Source: Hysterangium stoloniferum (lineage: Eukaryota > Basidiomycota > Agaricomycetes > Hysterangiales > Hysterangiaceae). From it: 64,000 bases of DNA. The DNA lies in the NCBI GenBank assembly GCA_015178975.1, contig WHVD01000007.1:1364001-1428000 (forward strand), written 5' to 3'. Positions 11,609-22,810 of this stretch are shown here, piece after piece; positions within the stretch are counted from its first letter, which is position 1, and each line of letters opens with the position of its first letter. Position numbers and translations under genes: made by a program. The notes under the pieces were generated by a model. That model was not told the origin of the DNA. It saw only the letters and a program-made list of their open reading frames with translations, and searched no databases.

Positions 11609-13214
11609 TGATGTATTAGCCTTATTTTAATACTATTTTCCGAAAAAGGAGTCCAATGCTCTATCAAAATGTGCAAATACTCAATTCACTGCAAGGTAAA
11701 ATAATTTAAGTATTTGATATTAATCAGTGGCAGCCTAAATAGACTTAGAACCCCTGAAGTCAAGAGTTTACTTGAATATATGCACCCTACTTCGCAAAGA
11801 AGGTTTTGAGAGCTGCTTGTGCAAGCTTGTTCTTTTTCTGTAAAAACACTACTAAAATATGAATAACAATTCACTGATTCCGAAACTAGATTCGCCTTCG
11901 ATTCTAGCTAGTTTATATATATTTTATACTATTTATCAAACAGTAAAAATATTAATAAACAGGTCAAAAGATTAGATATAGAATAAAACACTATTTGGCT
12001 AATATATGCTTTATTTACACTAACCTACAGGGTCTACTGTGATACTAACTTATCAGGATCTTAATGTAGTCTTAAGGATTCTGCAAGAATATTCTCAGTA
12101 TTTGTTTATGCCAAAAACCGGGTAGAAATTAGAATATATGTATTTCTAATCTCAATATAACCTAAAATATTTATTACTTTAATTTATAGCCAACAACTCA
12201 ACTAGAGGTGGATTAGTAATAAAGGATAGCCAGCTACTCAACTAAGAGGTGGCAAAAAGAGGAACAAGTTGTTTGTCAGAAGCTCAACTAGAGGTGACAA
12301 GGGGGTAGGATTATTACCAGAAGCTCAACTAGAGGTGGCAAAGGGATCCTGAGATAGCTTAGGTCAGCAGCTCAACTAGAGGTGACTAAGTGTTTGTATA
12401 TATTTATCCAACAGCCCAACTAGGGGTGGAATATAACTGCTGATGCAGTGGCACACTGATGTGGTGTAGTAAATGGGTTAAAATAAGTTATATTTCAGTG
12501 GTGGAGCAGAGCTCCTTATATACAGTAAAATCTGAGACATGGGAGAATGTTCTAGCTACTTGTTTTACCTATTTTTAGCTATTTTACCTGGAATCTGCTG
12601 GAATATTCCAGGAGTTTCTGCTACTTTCCATTGTAGCATATATGCTGATGTAATGTTCTCGCGCGTCGCGAAGTTGCTGATTTCGTGCGCGCGCTGATTA
12701 CATAATTTTCCCGCGCGTGTCGCGTTTGTGACAAGTCGTCACATTTTGTGACGACGGTCACTTGTTGTGACGACAGTCACCGTTGTGACGACAGTCACCG
12801 TTGTGACGACAGTCACCGTTGTGACGACAGTCACTTGTTGTGACGACAGTCACTTGTTGTGACGACAGTCACCGTTGTGACGAAGGTCACCATTGTGACG
12901 AATGTCACCGTTGTGACGAATGTCACCGTTGTGACGAATGTCACCGTTGTGACGAATATTCCCGCGCGTTGTGCAATAAGCGCCAAAAGGCCGACTTCGA
13001 AGATTTTTAGTTAAAAAAGAATAAACAGTAGAATTTCGATAGTTCTCCCAAATTAAATCATAAAAATATGAAATAAATTGTAAAAATCAGGTTAAATTCA
13101 GGAGAATATTGTACAATAATTTCGTCGCAATATAAGTACATTTGAACCTGTTTTTATCAATTTGTTTAGGGGGGAGATTGGTTAAAAATCGGAAAAACCT
13201 AAAAATACATAACA
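11609..13214 (-). repeat. 3' LTR of the 11.6-19.7 kb Gypsy element
   Basis: Matches 18117-19726 over its whole length. It contains six spaced copies of a CTCAACTAGAGGTG motif (12194-12430) and a tandem array of about 18-bp GTGACGAxxGTCAC units (12728-12955). It differs from the other LTR mainly in the composition of that array. Confidence 0.92.
12728..12955. repeat. 18-19 bp minisatellite in left LTR
   Basis: About 12 units. Each carries a short inverted repeat GTGAC...GTCAC. Variants are GACGACAGTCAC (six copies) and GACGAATGTCAC (three copies), with a few intermediates. Confidence 0.93.
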
Positions 13215-13529
13215 AAATCCCCTCTCTTTTTTGACTAGATGTCTTCTTCGAAAAGGCTGTCGTTGGAGTATTCACTCTTCAATTCAGAATTGTCAGAATC
13301 ATCGGAAATATCTATAAGAATAGGAAGATTTTCCGAACTAGAGTCAGTTCTGTCATTTTTCTTGTAATAGTTGATAAGCAAAGGAGAAGTCGTTTGGGAC
13401 TTCATATCTATCGTGTCAGGATGCTTTAAAAGCATTTCGTGTTTTCGAAGTTATTTTATGTTGTTTTTATGTTTTATGATGTCATTATGAAGAATTCGAA
13501 AGAATCTTCTAGCATATATGTGAGACTGC

Positions 13530-13922
13530 TTAGTGTTTTAGATAGTTCTTGGCCCGGTGTGTCATTTCCCAGGCTCTCAAGATCTCTGGCGCATTTTTTA
13601 GATCTCTTCGGGTCAACCATTCATCAAAATTAGGTGAGTACCCTACGAATCTTACTTTATATAATAAATTCTTGCGACCGCTTCGGGATTTTGACCATTT
13701 CTGGTCAATTATTGCCTCGACTTCATATTCAGGCATTTCTTCAAAATCTTCCCGGTTCAGATGCTTTCTCGGTCGACTTCCGAATTCTTCTGGTGAGTTT
13801 TGGTAAGATTCTAAATGCGCAATATTTAGAATTGGGTGAGTGCCGTAAGAAACTGGCATTCGCAGTCTATATGCTAATGAACTTATTTTCTTTAGAATCG
13901 CGAACAGTTCATCGTATCTCAT
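13530..13922 (-). pseudogene. chromodomain-bearing integrase C-terminus
   Basis: The reading frame gives the end of a chromovirus integrase: a KISSLAYRLRMP GPY/F-like segment, then HPILNIAHLESY, then a chromodomain (YEVEAIIDQK, YKVRFVGY, DEWL). The chromodomain is used to target insertion to marked chromatin. It is separated from the integrase core by degenerate sequence (13923-14335), which has an AT-rich ORF at 13989-14258 of no recognisable function. Confidence 0.8.
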
Positions 13923-14335
13923 TAATGACTTCAGAATTTTTTCTTCTTACATTCCACAATAGATTTAGATAGTTCCAAATTATTTGTACTAAATTTCTTG
14001 TTTGAATGTAAGTCGAATTCGATTATTGTATTTCTTGCCGCATATATGACTCAAATTAAGCGCCCTTCTGCTTATATTTCGATCTGTCTCAGATTCTTCG
14101 ACAATTTGCTCATTGGAGTCGCAAAATCTTTTTGACATTCGTGAGTCATTTGTTTCCATATTTCCGTCACTAATTACTTCATTTTTAGAGCTTAGTATAT
14201 TTTCCGGCATTAAGTGCAGATGACTAAGCCGTGACAATGGCCGGTAGTTGAATAACAAAAAACATATGACGAATTTCGTTATAGAATATCTACTAGTATA
14301 GAATGCAAATAAAAAAAACTATTTAGAATAACAAC

Positions 14336-14959
14336 TCAATAGTTTCCTTTTGACTCTATATAAGCTCTAAGTACCCTTGTGAGAATTCGCTTGATTTTCT
14401 CTGTTCGGCGGTCAGTTTGTGGGTAATAGGCCATGGTAAGCGCTTTCTTTATTCCTAATCGAGCACAGATTGCTCTCCAAAATATTCCGGTCCATTTTCT
14501 ATACCATTTAGATATGTATAGTCTTAGGAAGTTATAGTATATTATCATATGTTTAAACAATAAATTGCCAATGTACTCCTTAATGTCAGTGATTCTATTG
14601 GGTATGATAATTTCATATTTAGTTAAGTTATCAACAATTACTAATATGTTATCATAACCTTGGCTTTCTGGCAATTTTGGAGTGAAGTCCATAGTTATTA
14701 TTTTAAATGTCCAGGTTGAGATTGGAATGGACTGTAAAGATCCTACAGGGACATTTCCCTTTACTTTGGACTTTTGACATATATAATATGTTCTTCCATA
14801 CTTTAACATTGATCTTGAAATTCTAGACCTGATTGAATTTTCAACTTCAAATTTCCTATCACAAAAACTAAATATCAATTCAGCTCCCTCCTTATTTCTC
14901 ATAATAGATAGAGCATATTGATCAGCAAAGTCATTTCCCAAAATAAATGGAGTAGTCAT
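14336..14959 (-). pseudogene. protease end fused to integrase core (RT/RNase H missing)
   Basis: The frame opens with the last part of a retroviral-type protease (PFILGNDFADQY) and after about 50 residues passes into integrase (ITMDFTPKLP with the first catalytic Asp). The middle catalytic Asp region, normally SDRGxxF, reads ISKWYRKWTG, so that Asp is lost. The QTDRRTEK segment keeps the third acidic residue. About 1.5 kb of reverse transcriptase and RNase H that should lie between protease and integrase is absent. The frame is displaced by one base from the upstream protease ORF. Confidence 0.82.
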
Positions 14960-14967
14960 TCCTTCAA

Positions 14968-15342
14968 CTACATAAACTTCAACTTTAATTCTACAGGTCC
15001 TTCATTTGTATCAAAATATATTGGTATTGATACAAATCCTGATAAGGTAGAAGATCCTGTTATTTGAATTAAATTGATCTTTTGTTCAGTTTTTATCTTA
15101 GGTGGATTGTTTATTTTGTTGAATGATGATTGAGATATCAGGGTGATATCTGCTCCAGAGTTTATTATGATTCTGATTTGATTTTGTCCATAATTATTAA
15201 GCCATGCCTTAGTAGCCATAGCCTGCGCACCAAGAAAGGCACATCTGGGTGGGCGTGACATTAACCTTTTTAATGATAATATATTCTTTTTAGTCTCAGA
15301 AATAAGTTGAGTAACATAAGATCTTGGTCTTGAACATGCCAT
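14968..15342 (-). pseudogene. retroelement aspartic protease, catalytic Asp changed
   Basis: The catalytic loop reads IINSGADITLIS where D-S-G-A is required, so the essential Asp is Asn (GAT to AAT). The domain continues into the next ORF after a one-base frame change near 14980. It lies directly downstream of the Gag tail on the minus strand. Confidence 0.75.
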
Positions 15343-15372
15343 TTCTAAATTTCTGAGATATATTCTTGTTTT

Positions 15373-15675
15373 TCAAAGGTTTGTCTGGCTTCTAACTTGC
15401 TCAGTAGATTCATTAGAATCTAGGGATCCCCTCAGAGAAGACTGTGGCTTCATTTTCAAAGTATCTGAGCCACACTCCAAATCCATTACAGCATTCACCT
15501 GAAGGGCCTTATGAAAATCCGGTTTTTCTTCCTCCTCTGAACTATCTGATGATTCTAACTTTATTAAGTCTTTACTAGAATCATTTTGAGGGGGATTTTC
15601 ATCTTCTGAACTTGCATTTAGATAGGCTTCTTCATATTCTTCCATGGCCTTGACTATACTCTTCATCATGGACAA
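15373..15675 (-). pseudogene. acidic Gag tail / Gag-protease linker, shifted frame
   Basis: About 100 residues, rich in Ser/Glu/Asp, with KAMEEYEEAYLN at its start. It overlaps the last 44 bases of the long Gag ORF in another frame and shares the frame of the protease ORF. It is probably the original C-terminal Gag extension, separated by a one-base change or reached by frameshifting. Confidence 0.6.
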
Positions 15676-17821
15676 TTAAATTTGCTTTGGCATTTCTAGA
15701 ACCCTTTCTAGAATACTTGCACTCATTATCCCAATGCTTAGGACTGCCACAATGTCTGCATGGTCTAGCTCCTTTGCTTTCAGGAGTAGAACCTTTGGAA
15801 ATTGTTCTATCATCCCGAGGGAATTGAGGCTTGCCTATAGTAGTTGAAGCACCAATAAGGTTAGTTCTGGCAGACCGGAAGAAATTCCTCCTGCTTGAAC
15901 CTTGATCAGGACCTGGTAGATTAGATCTAGAAGTCCTTGGTGCATCACGCATCATTTGTTCAAGCTGCCTTACTCTTCTATCTAGTACATTATCATGACT
16001 TGGGAATGGAGTATGCTCCAGTGCTTCTTCATGATATTTAATTGCTGCTGCAAATTCTACTAGGTCCTTGCAACGATGTACATCTAAGATAGTTGTCCAG
16101 AATTTAGGTGCTCCATTCATTACTTCCATCATAACTTCTGAATCACTCATGCTATACACTAGACTAAGTAATTCAGATTTTCTGATATAGTAATTGCTTG
16201 GTGATTCTGTTGTATATCCAGCTTCTCTGTAGTGTGCTCTGTTCGCTCGGCTCTTTTGTCTATCAAGCCAGGCTCGGTTCATATAGTATGTGCATACTAC
16301 ATTTCGAAGTGTACCCCAATTCTGCATTGCTTCTCTTCTATAACTACTTGGTAAAGACCAGAACCATAAATCTGCATCCTTCTCAAGTCTAGTAGGTACA
16401 ACTTCTCCTAGCTGGTTATATATGCTTGTACTACGCTCTGATAAGTTGTTTATCTTCAAAACCCATTTGGCAAGAGTGTCAGGATCACCATCCCATTTGG
16501 GTACAACATCAGACTTCAACTTAAGATCAAAGTGAGCTCCTTTATCTTCTTGCTTTGCCCTAGATAATTCTGACAGTCTCCTAATACCCTTAGGTCTATG
16601 GGATTTATCCTCAGGTGAGCTATCACTACTCCCTGGATCTCCAGGAGGCTGAGGACTTCCTGATCTTATTTTCTGGCTCTTTTCACTAGGTAATCCCCTC
16701 TGATGACGTCTCAAGGTTGGCCCAAGCTTTGGGTGAGGACTAGGTGAATGTGGTGGACCATAGTCACTATCAGATGATGGCTCATCAGGTGGAAAACTAG
16801 CTTTAGTGTACTTAGGAATTGAACTTGGCTTTGGTAAGTTATAGGCTCTTGACTTTTTCCCTAAGTACTGCTTATTATCTTCAAGGATATCAGATAATCG
16901 GCGTGATTCAGTCAGATGTATTGGATGTTCTTGATAAGGTGATCTTTTAGAAGTAATTCTTGGCTCAATCTTTACTTCTGCTAGTCTTCTTCTAATAGAC
17001 TCAAAGCCATGCTCCTCATGAGGTGGCTTCATGGGGTCTGATTCTTGGGGAATTGACTGAATTTCAGTAGGATGAGCTGGTGTTGAAGCTTCAATCCCCT
17101 CAAATTCGACTGTAGGGCTAGGGCCTCTTGAAGGTAACTTCAATTCTTTTTCTTTCTTTTCTGATGGCATCATTGTCTTATGATCATAGAAATAAGCTAA
17201 CAAGTTTTCAACTTCTTCTCTATACAAAACAGATATTATTTCAAAATCATTAGCATTCCATGCTATGAGTGGATTGTTGTCAGATCCCCAACTAGGCATA
17301 CTAGGAATCCAATCTTTATTTTTATTTAGAATAGGTATTGATCTGACCAAATGCCTTTCTAACATATGAGTGAAATTTTCAAACTTAATTGGATCTAAGT
17401 AATATCCAATTAAGTCACTAGAATCACTAGTAGTTGGTGTTCCAACTAACAAGTCTTCTAATGCATTCAGTAGTGGCTGAAAGAACTTTTCAGCATAACG
17501 AGGTAGATACCCTAAGTTCACTCTTTCCTCATTTGGAAATTCTGACATGGCTAATGCCAACATAATATCTCGGCGGTGATTCATTCTTGGATCACCATCA
17601 TAAGTTCTTCTCAATCTGACAGTACCAGGATACAAATAAGTCTTGTCCTTAGCTATATCCTCTCTGTCAGTAACTTCTTTTACTGGTTCAAAACTGAAAC
17701 GCTGAATTGGTGAAGCAGGTATAGTAACATTCAAGAACCTTTCATCCCTTTCAGAAACTTGTTCTGTTATGGAAGATAGTTCTTGAGCCATTTCTGCTTT
17801 AAGAGTTGGTGTAGATAACAT
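15632..17821 (-). CDS. Gag polyprotein of the long-LTR Gypsy element
   Basis: Uninterrupted 729-aa minus-strand ORF, starting about 295 bases inside the upstream LTR. Middle part (about residues 280-430) is Pro/Ser/Arg-rich and low complexity. The Gag core is about residues 435-610 (WDGDPDTLAKWV to HRCKDLVEF). A CCHC zinc knuckle CRHCGSPKHWDNEC lies near the C-terminus (about 693-706). Gag packages the element RNA in virus-like particles. It is intact while protease, integrase and RT are not, so Gag may have been kept by selection or simply escaped damage. Confidence 0.85.
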   Translation of the reverse strand: MLSTPTLKAEMAQELSSITEQVSERDERFLNVTIPASPIQRFSFEPVKEVTDREDIAKDKTYLYPGTVRLRRTYDGDPRMNHRRDIMLALAMSEFPNEERVNLGYLPRYAEKFFQPLLNALEDLLVGTPTTSDSSDLIGYYLDPIKFENFTHMLERHLVRSIPILNKNKDWIPSMPSWGSDNNPLIAWNANDFEIISVLYREEVENLLAYFYDHKTMMPSEKKEKELKLPSRGPSPTVEFEGIEASTPAHPTEIQSIPQESDPMKPPHEEHGFESIRRRLAEVKIEPRITSKRSPYQEHPIHLTESRRLSDILEDNKQYLGKKSRAYNLPKPSSIPKYTKASFPPDEPSSDSDYGPPHSPSPHPKLGPTLRRHQRGLPSEKSQKIRSGSPQPPGDPGSSDSSPEDKSHRPKGIRRLSELSRAKQEDKGAHFDLKLKSDVVPKWDGDPDTLAKWVLKINNLSERSTSIYNQLGEVVPTRLEKDADLWFWSLPSSYRREAMQNWGTLRNVVCTYYMNRAWLDRQKSRANRAHYREAGYTTESPSNYYIRKSELLSLVYSMSDSEVMMEVMNGAPKFWTTILDVHRCKDLVEFAAAIKYHEEALEHTPFPSHDNVLDRRVRQLEQMMRDAPRTSRSNLPGPDQGSSRRNFFRSARTNLIGASTTIGKPQFPRDDRTISKGSTPESKGARPCRHCGSPKHWDNECKYSRKGSRNAKANLIVHDEEYSQGHGRI

Positions 17822-18094
17822 TGATGGATAGGAGTTGGATGTAAGTAAGTTTTTTTGTTTGTTTTAAAATGTAACTATTGTAAACTAAAAGCTAATTTAT
17901 TTAACACTCAGTTGTCAGCTGCAATAGCCTAATCCCAGAAGCACAGGAGTGACTACCTGGTTCTTTTCTGGAGAACTAAAGACTGTCTCAACCAGAGAAT
18001 CAGTCCCAACAGTTGGTGTTATGAAACAGATAAGAATGTCCTTGACAATCGGTAAACTACTTAAGAAACTAAACTGCTAGTTAATCACAGTATT

Positions 18095-18111
18095 TCCCAG
18101 AACGTCCACCA
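18095..18111 (-). promoter_or_regulatory. candidate tRNA primer-binding site
   Basis: On the minus strand TTGGTGGACGTTCTGG lies five bases inside the upstream LTR. The TGG start is what a tRNA CCA end would pair with. The tRNA was not identified. Confidence 0.5.
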
Positions 18112-18116
18112 ATTTG

Positions 18117-19726
18117 TGATGTATTAGCCTTATTTTAATACTATTTTCCGAAAAAGGAGTCCAATGCTCTATCAAAATGTGCAAATACTCAATTCACTGC
18201 AAGGTAAAATAATTTAAGTATTTGATATTAATCAGTGGCAGCCTAAACCTAAATAGACTTAGAACCCCTGAAGTCAAGAGTTTACTTGAATATATGCACC
18301 CTACTTCGCAAAGAAGGTTTTGAGAGCTGCTTGTGCAAGCTTGTTCTTTTTCTGTAAAAACACTACTAAAATATGAATAACAATTCACTGATTCCGAAAC
18401 TAGATTCGACTTCGATTCTAGCTAGTTTATATATATTTTATACTATTTATCAAACAGTAAAAATATTTATAAACAGGTCAAAAGATTAGATATAGAATAA
18501 AACACTATTTGGCTAATATATGCTTTATTTACACTAACCTACAGGGTCTACTGTGATACTAACTTATCAGGATCTTAATGTAGTCTTAAGGATTCTGCAA
18601 GAATATTCTCAGTATTTATTTATGCCAAAAACCGGGTAGAAATTAGAATATATGTATTTCTAATCTCAATATAACCTAAAATATTTATTACTTTAACTGA
18701 TAACCAACAACTCAACTAGAGGTGGATTAGTAATAAAGGATAGCCAGCTACTCAACTAAGAGGTGGCAAAAGAGGAACAAGTTGTTTGTCAGAAGCTCAA
18801 CTAGAGGTGACAAGGGGGTAGGATTATTACCAGAAGCTCAACTAGAGGTGGCAAAGGGATCCTGAGATAGCTTAGGTCAGCAGCTCAACTAGAGGTGACT
18901 AAGTGTTTGTATATATTTATCCAACAGCCCAACTAGGGGTGGAATATTACTGCTGATGCAGTGGCACACTGATGTGGTGTAGTAAATGGGTTAAAATAAG
19001 TTATATTTCAGTGGTGGAGCAGAGCTCCTTATATACAGTAAAATCTGAGACATGGGAGAATGTTCTAGCTACTTGTTTTACCTATTTTTAGCTATTTTAC
19101 CTGGAATCTGCTGGAATATTCCAGGAGTTTCTGCTACTTTCCATTGTAGCATATATGCTGATGTAATGTTCTCGCGCGTCGCGAAGTTGCTGATTTCGTG
19201 CGCGCGCTGATTACATAATTTTCCCGCGCGTGTCGCGTTTGTGACAAGTCGTCGCATTTTGTGACGACGGTCACTTGTTGTGACGACAGTCACTGTTGTG
19301 ACGAAGGTCACCATTGTGACGAATGTCACCGTTGTGACGAATGTCACCGTTGTGACGAATGTCACCGTTGTGACGAATGTCACCGTTGTGACGAATGTCA
19401 CCGTTGTGACGAATGTCACCGTTGTGACGAATGTCACCGTTGTGACGAATGTCACCTTTTGTGACGAATATTCCCGCGCGTTGTGCAATAAGCGCCAAAA
19501 GGCCGACTTCGAAGATTTTTAGTTAAAAAAGAATAAACAGTAGAATTTCGATAGTTCTCCCAAATTAAATCATAAAAATATGAAATAAATTGTAAAAATC
19601 AGGTTAAATTCAGGAGAATATTGTACAATAATTTCGTCGCAATATAAGTACATTTGAACTTGTTTTTATCAATTTGTTTAGGGGGGAGATTGGTTAAAAA
19701 TCGGAAAAACCTAAAAATACATAACA
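18117..19726 (-). repeat. 5' LTR of the 11.6-19.7 kb Gypsy element
   Basis: Same ends and same internal motifs as 11609-13214. The spaced CTCAACTAGAGGTG motifs lie at about 18706-18941. The GTGACGAATGTCAC array is at 19251-19470 and has eight GAATG units against three in the other LTR. Confidence 0.92.
19251..19470. repeat. 18-bp minisatellite in right LTR
   Basis: About eleven units, eight of them near-identical GTGACGAATGTCAC-type. The array is a multiple of three and open in all frames, so the ORFs across it are artefacts of the repeat. Confidence 0.93.
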
Positions 19727-20117
19727 GTACCCTAACATCTTCCATAGTCATGTACTTACTCTTTAGTTTTACATAATCTCAAATTAGTCTGTATCTCATT
19801 AATTCTTATCCCTTCTGTCTTTCTGTACACTCAATATCTGGAACTCTCCAGACTCTAGTGTTGGAAACCACTAAGCCAATGTTGGCTTAGTGGTTTCCAA
19901 CATCCAGACATCTGGAGCCCCCAGGAACTCCAAGTATCTGTAAACACTCCAGATATATCTGTCCTCTGAAATATGGACACCCAAGTGAGTGCACAAGGGC
20001 ACAGCACATACATAAGCTGAAGCCAAATCCAACTCATACTCTGGTAATATTCCAATACTCCCTGACCTAATCCCCAGAAACTCTGTGGATATATTTCTGC
20101 AAAGTATCCAGAATATC
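19727..20117 (+). repeat. degenerate Gypsy LTR-like sequence with a hairpin
   Basis: Resembles the LTRs of the next elements but is much mutated: CTGTACACTCAATATCTGGA matches CTGTACGCTCGATATTCGGA, and an ATAAGCTGAAGCC block is at 20013-20025. It carries a 21-bp inverted repeat at 19859-19902. Confidence 0.55.
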
Positions 20118-20274
20118 CACCTCAAAACCATTACAGTCCATTTCCCCTAACCACCCTCTACCTTAGCTGACAAAGTTCAATCTTTGGAGACAACTGGTTG
20201 CAGTGAGTGATAAGGTGGTGGTCTGCCCAGTGGTGCTCTGGTGGACACTGGTGACCTTGCATTGTCATGATCAT
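20118..20274 (+). repeat. left copy of an inverted repeat also at 37225-37370
   Basis: About 150 bases match the reverse complement of 37225-37370, with most differences at CpG. It ends at the insertion point of Gypsy element A. The matching sequence resumes at 36525, so A split it. Confidence 0.7.
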
Positions 20275-20367
20275 TGTTACGACCCGTTCCCAGATGTTTT
20301 AATATCCGACTTCCGATCTCCGACTATGGAACATCATAGTTACCGTATCATCCGCATTCTTCCCTTG

Positions 20368-21092
20368 TGTTAAGAACTGAAAACTGACTAATGTCGGTGG
20401 CCGACAGGGACCGATCAGAAGGACTTGGCTTCAGCTTATGTGCTGCACCCTTGCAAATATCCATAGGGTGTCCTTAGATTTCGGATGGGCGAAGACTAAT
20501 CCTAAAGAGTTCCTTTCGGTGAGATACTGATTGGGACCGAAGGACAAGTCGAGCGTCAGGCCAAGGGGTCGGGGCCGGGAGTGGGTGAGCGCACACGAAG
20601 GTGGATGGGGGGATTCTTAGTATGAGACTGTTATGGACGTATGAGGGTATTCTAAGTCGATATTCTGATTGCCTAGTAACTACAACTACAGCGGGTTCAT
20701 ATACAAGTAACAGGCGTCTAGAAAATACTAACGGGGAGAAGGGCGGAAAACAGTATTAACAATAAGCTTGACTAGGAACGGGAAGTTTATGATTAGTTCG
20801 GAGGCCGATGATAACTGAGAGTGGAATTACGATAAAAGGAAATAGTTCAAGGACTACAAATATAGATAGACATATGTGAAACATAGGATTGAATGGATCA
20901 ACATAATAAAAGGGATGTATCAAAAGTTTAACCAGACAATACAAGTTATTTTGACGTGGGCGTAAATGGAGTTTGATCATCGTGAAAACATACATCAGCT
21001 TCGGGGGCCGATGGTTTCTGAAGTGGTGACTTGAAAATGTTGATAAGTGGTGATAACCTCGGGACCGATAGGGTTGCGACACGGTCGTAACA
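20368..21092 (-). mobile_element. solo LTR D of another Gypsy family
   Basis: 725 bp, flanked by the 5-bp TSD CCTTG (20363-20367 and 21093-21097). On the minus strand it begins TGTTACGACCGTG and ends TTCTTAACA. It sits inside the 5' LTR of element A. A diverged relative is at 61486-61780 on the plus strand. The shared LTR motif is at 20424-20448, about 60-80 bases from its 3' end. Confidence 0.9.
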
Positions 21093-21549
21093 CCTTGTTC
21101 CGTATTTGGTAATTTGTCCGTTGACAAGTATTCACTCGTTTGTTTGTTATATTCCCATTTCGGAATATTGTCTCCCTAATATGTCTTATTGTATTTCCAT
21201 TTTATGAACATTTCCGTTTCCGTCTTATTATGGTCTTAGTTTGTAGTACAATAATGAGTAGACTTATATTAGTTTCTGCGAATTTGTACTTTACCTTAGA
21301 TCTGATATCAATTTAGTTTCTTATTCCTCCTCCCATCTTTCTATCGCTCGATATTCGGAACTCTTCGGAACTCTGAATATCCATATCTTCCATTGTAAGC
21401 CTTACTTCCGAAATTAAGGACTTTGAGTGTTTGCATAGAGGTGCAGCACATAAGCTGAAGCCGACGTCCTGACCCTATCCAATAGTTCCCAACTTCCCGG
21501 TGACTTTCCGATAGTTCTGGAATAAGTTCCCGACATGGCACTTAACAGT

Positions 21550-21560
21550 ATATCAGATCT
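21550..21560 (+). promoter_or_regulatory. self-primer binding site, element A
   Basis: ATATCAGATCT starts two bases after the LTR end and is the exact reverse complement of AGATCTGATAT at 21298-21308 in the LTR. Confidence 0.6.
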
Positions 21561-21581
21561 GAACTCTGCGACTCGCTCATC

Positions 21582-22810
21582 ATGGGTCCCAAACGCAAAG
21601 CTGCTGAAGGACCATCCCAACTTCAATCCTGTTGCAACTTTACACCACTCAACCCGAAACCCCTTTTCAGCCAACAACATCAGCTTCAGTCGAAGAAGTT
21701 ACCGAGGAGGTTACCGAGGTAATGAAGGATCCCAATATTTCCCACACTTCTGACAACGAAGCAGAAGATCAGCCAGAGACATTGAAAAAGAAATCTTCCA
21801 ACGAACCGACTGAAATGTTGTTTATCAACTCCATTGTGAAATTCGCTGACTACTTGAAATCCGCTGAGGATAGTAAAGAATCATCCCGCACCGGAGTCAA
21901 AGAACCCGAACCATTTACCAGCAAGGATCCAAAAAAATTGAAGAATTTCCTTCTCCAATGCTGTTTCAGTTTCCGTGATCGACCCTCTGCATTTAAATCT
22001 GACAGTCGAAAAGTCAATTTCATGCTCTCTTATCTCAAGGATACCGCTCAATATTGGTTCGAACCCGGACTATCTGGAATATCCGACGAGACACCCATAT
22101 GGCTCGATGACTGGGACGCTTTTGTGGAAGAACTGGAAACTAATTTCGGACCTTACAATCAATCTGGCGAAGTGGAAAATGAATTAATGATGCTCAAGAT
22201 GAAGGACAATCAATGAGTTTCTGATTATCTCGTCAAGTTCAATACCCTCGCCGCATGATGTGGATGGGACGATTCTGCCCTCAGACACCATTTCTATATG
22301 GGACTTCTGTCACGCCTTAAAGACGAGATCTGCAAAGATGGAAAGCCGAAAACTCTCCAACTCATGCAGATTAAAGCTCAAACATCTGATGCCCGTTATT
22401 GGGAACGAAAAGCCAAGGTCTCTCGAGAGAACCCGACGGAACGTTCTCAGAATAACAAGGCATCGACTAGCAAGTCTTCTGGCAACAACTCAGGCAATAA
22501 CACTGGCAACTCTGGCACGAATACTGGCAAATCAAACTCCGACCGGAAGAAAGACAAGAAATCCAACAAGGAAAAACAGTCAACTTCCGACAAACCTGAC
22601 ATTTCCCATTTGTTGGGTACTGACAGTAAACTCACCCCGAAGGAAAAACAACGACGTATGGACAATGACCTCTGCCTTTTCTGCGGGAAAGGTGGACACA
22701 AGGTTTCCGACTGTACCGTTAAAGCTAACTCTTCCAAGGCCCGCGCGGCAACTTCCACTACGACTACAATGTCTAAGGAAAAACCCGCCATGGAGTCGAA
22801 AAAAGAGTAA
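21582..22810 (+). pseudogene. Gag of element A, frameshifted
   Basis: Aligned with the intact Gag of B (25856-27079), it lost one base near 21628-21631 and has TGA at about 22214 and 22256 where B has CGA. The CCHC knuckle (CLFCGKGGHKVSDC) remains. The A6 run, stop and stem at the gag end are still present (22799-22845). Confidence 0.9.

Larger units (their letters stand above)
11609..19726 (-). mobile_element. minus-strand Ty3/Gypsy element with ~1.6-kb LTRs, RT deleted
   Basis: Two nearly identical direct repeats (11609-13214 and 18117-19726) bracket minus-strand gag-pol remains. On the minus strand each LTR begins TGTTATGTAT and ends ATACATCA. Next to the downstream LTR there is a polypurine tract AAAAAAGAGAGGGG (minus strand, about 13217-13232). 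Next to the upstream LTR there is a TGG-initiated primer site (18095-18111). Flanks GTACC and TTCTG give no perfect TSD. Reading order is Gag, protease, integrase, chromodomain. The reverse transcriptase and RNase H part is absent, so it could only move in trans. Confidence 0.9.

Noticed and set aside
12728-12955. Regularly repeated palindromic units resembling a CRISPR array
   Set aside because: There are no unique spacers; units are contiguous and lie within LTRs of a eukaryotic retrotransposon.
19078-19522. Long ORFs in several frames across the GTGACGAATGTCAC array
   Set aside because: The 18-bp unit is a multiple of three and lacks stops, so all frames are open. The array lies in an LTR and has no gene features.
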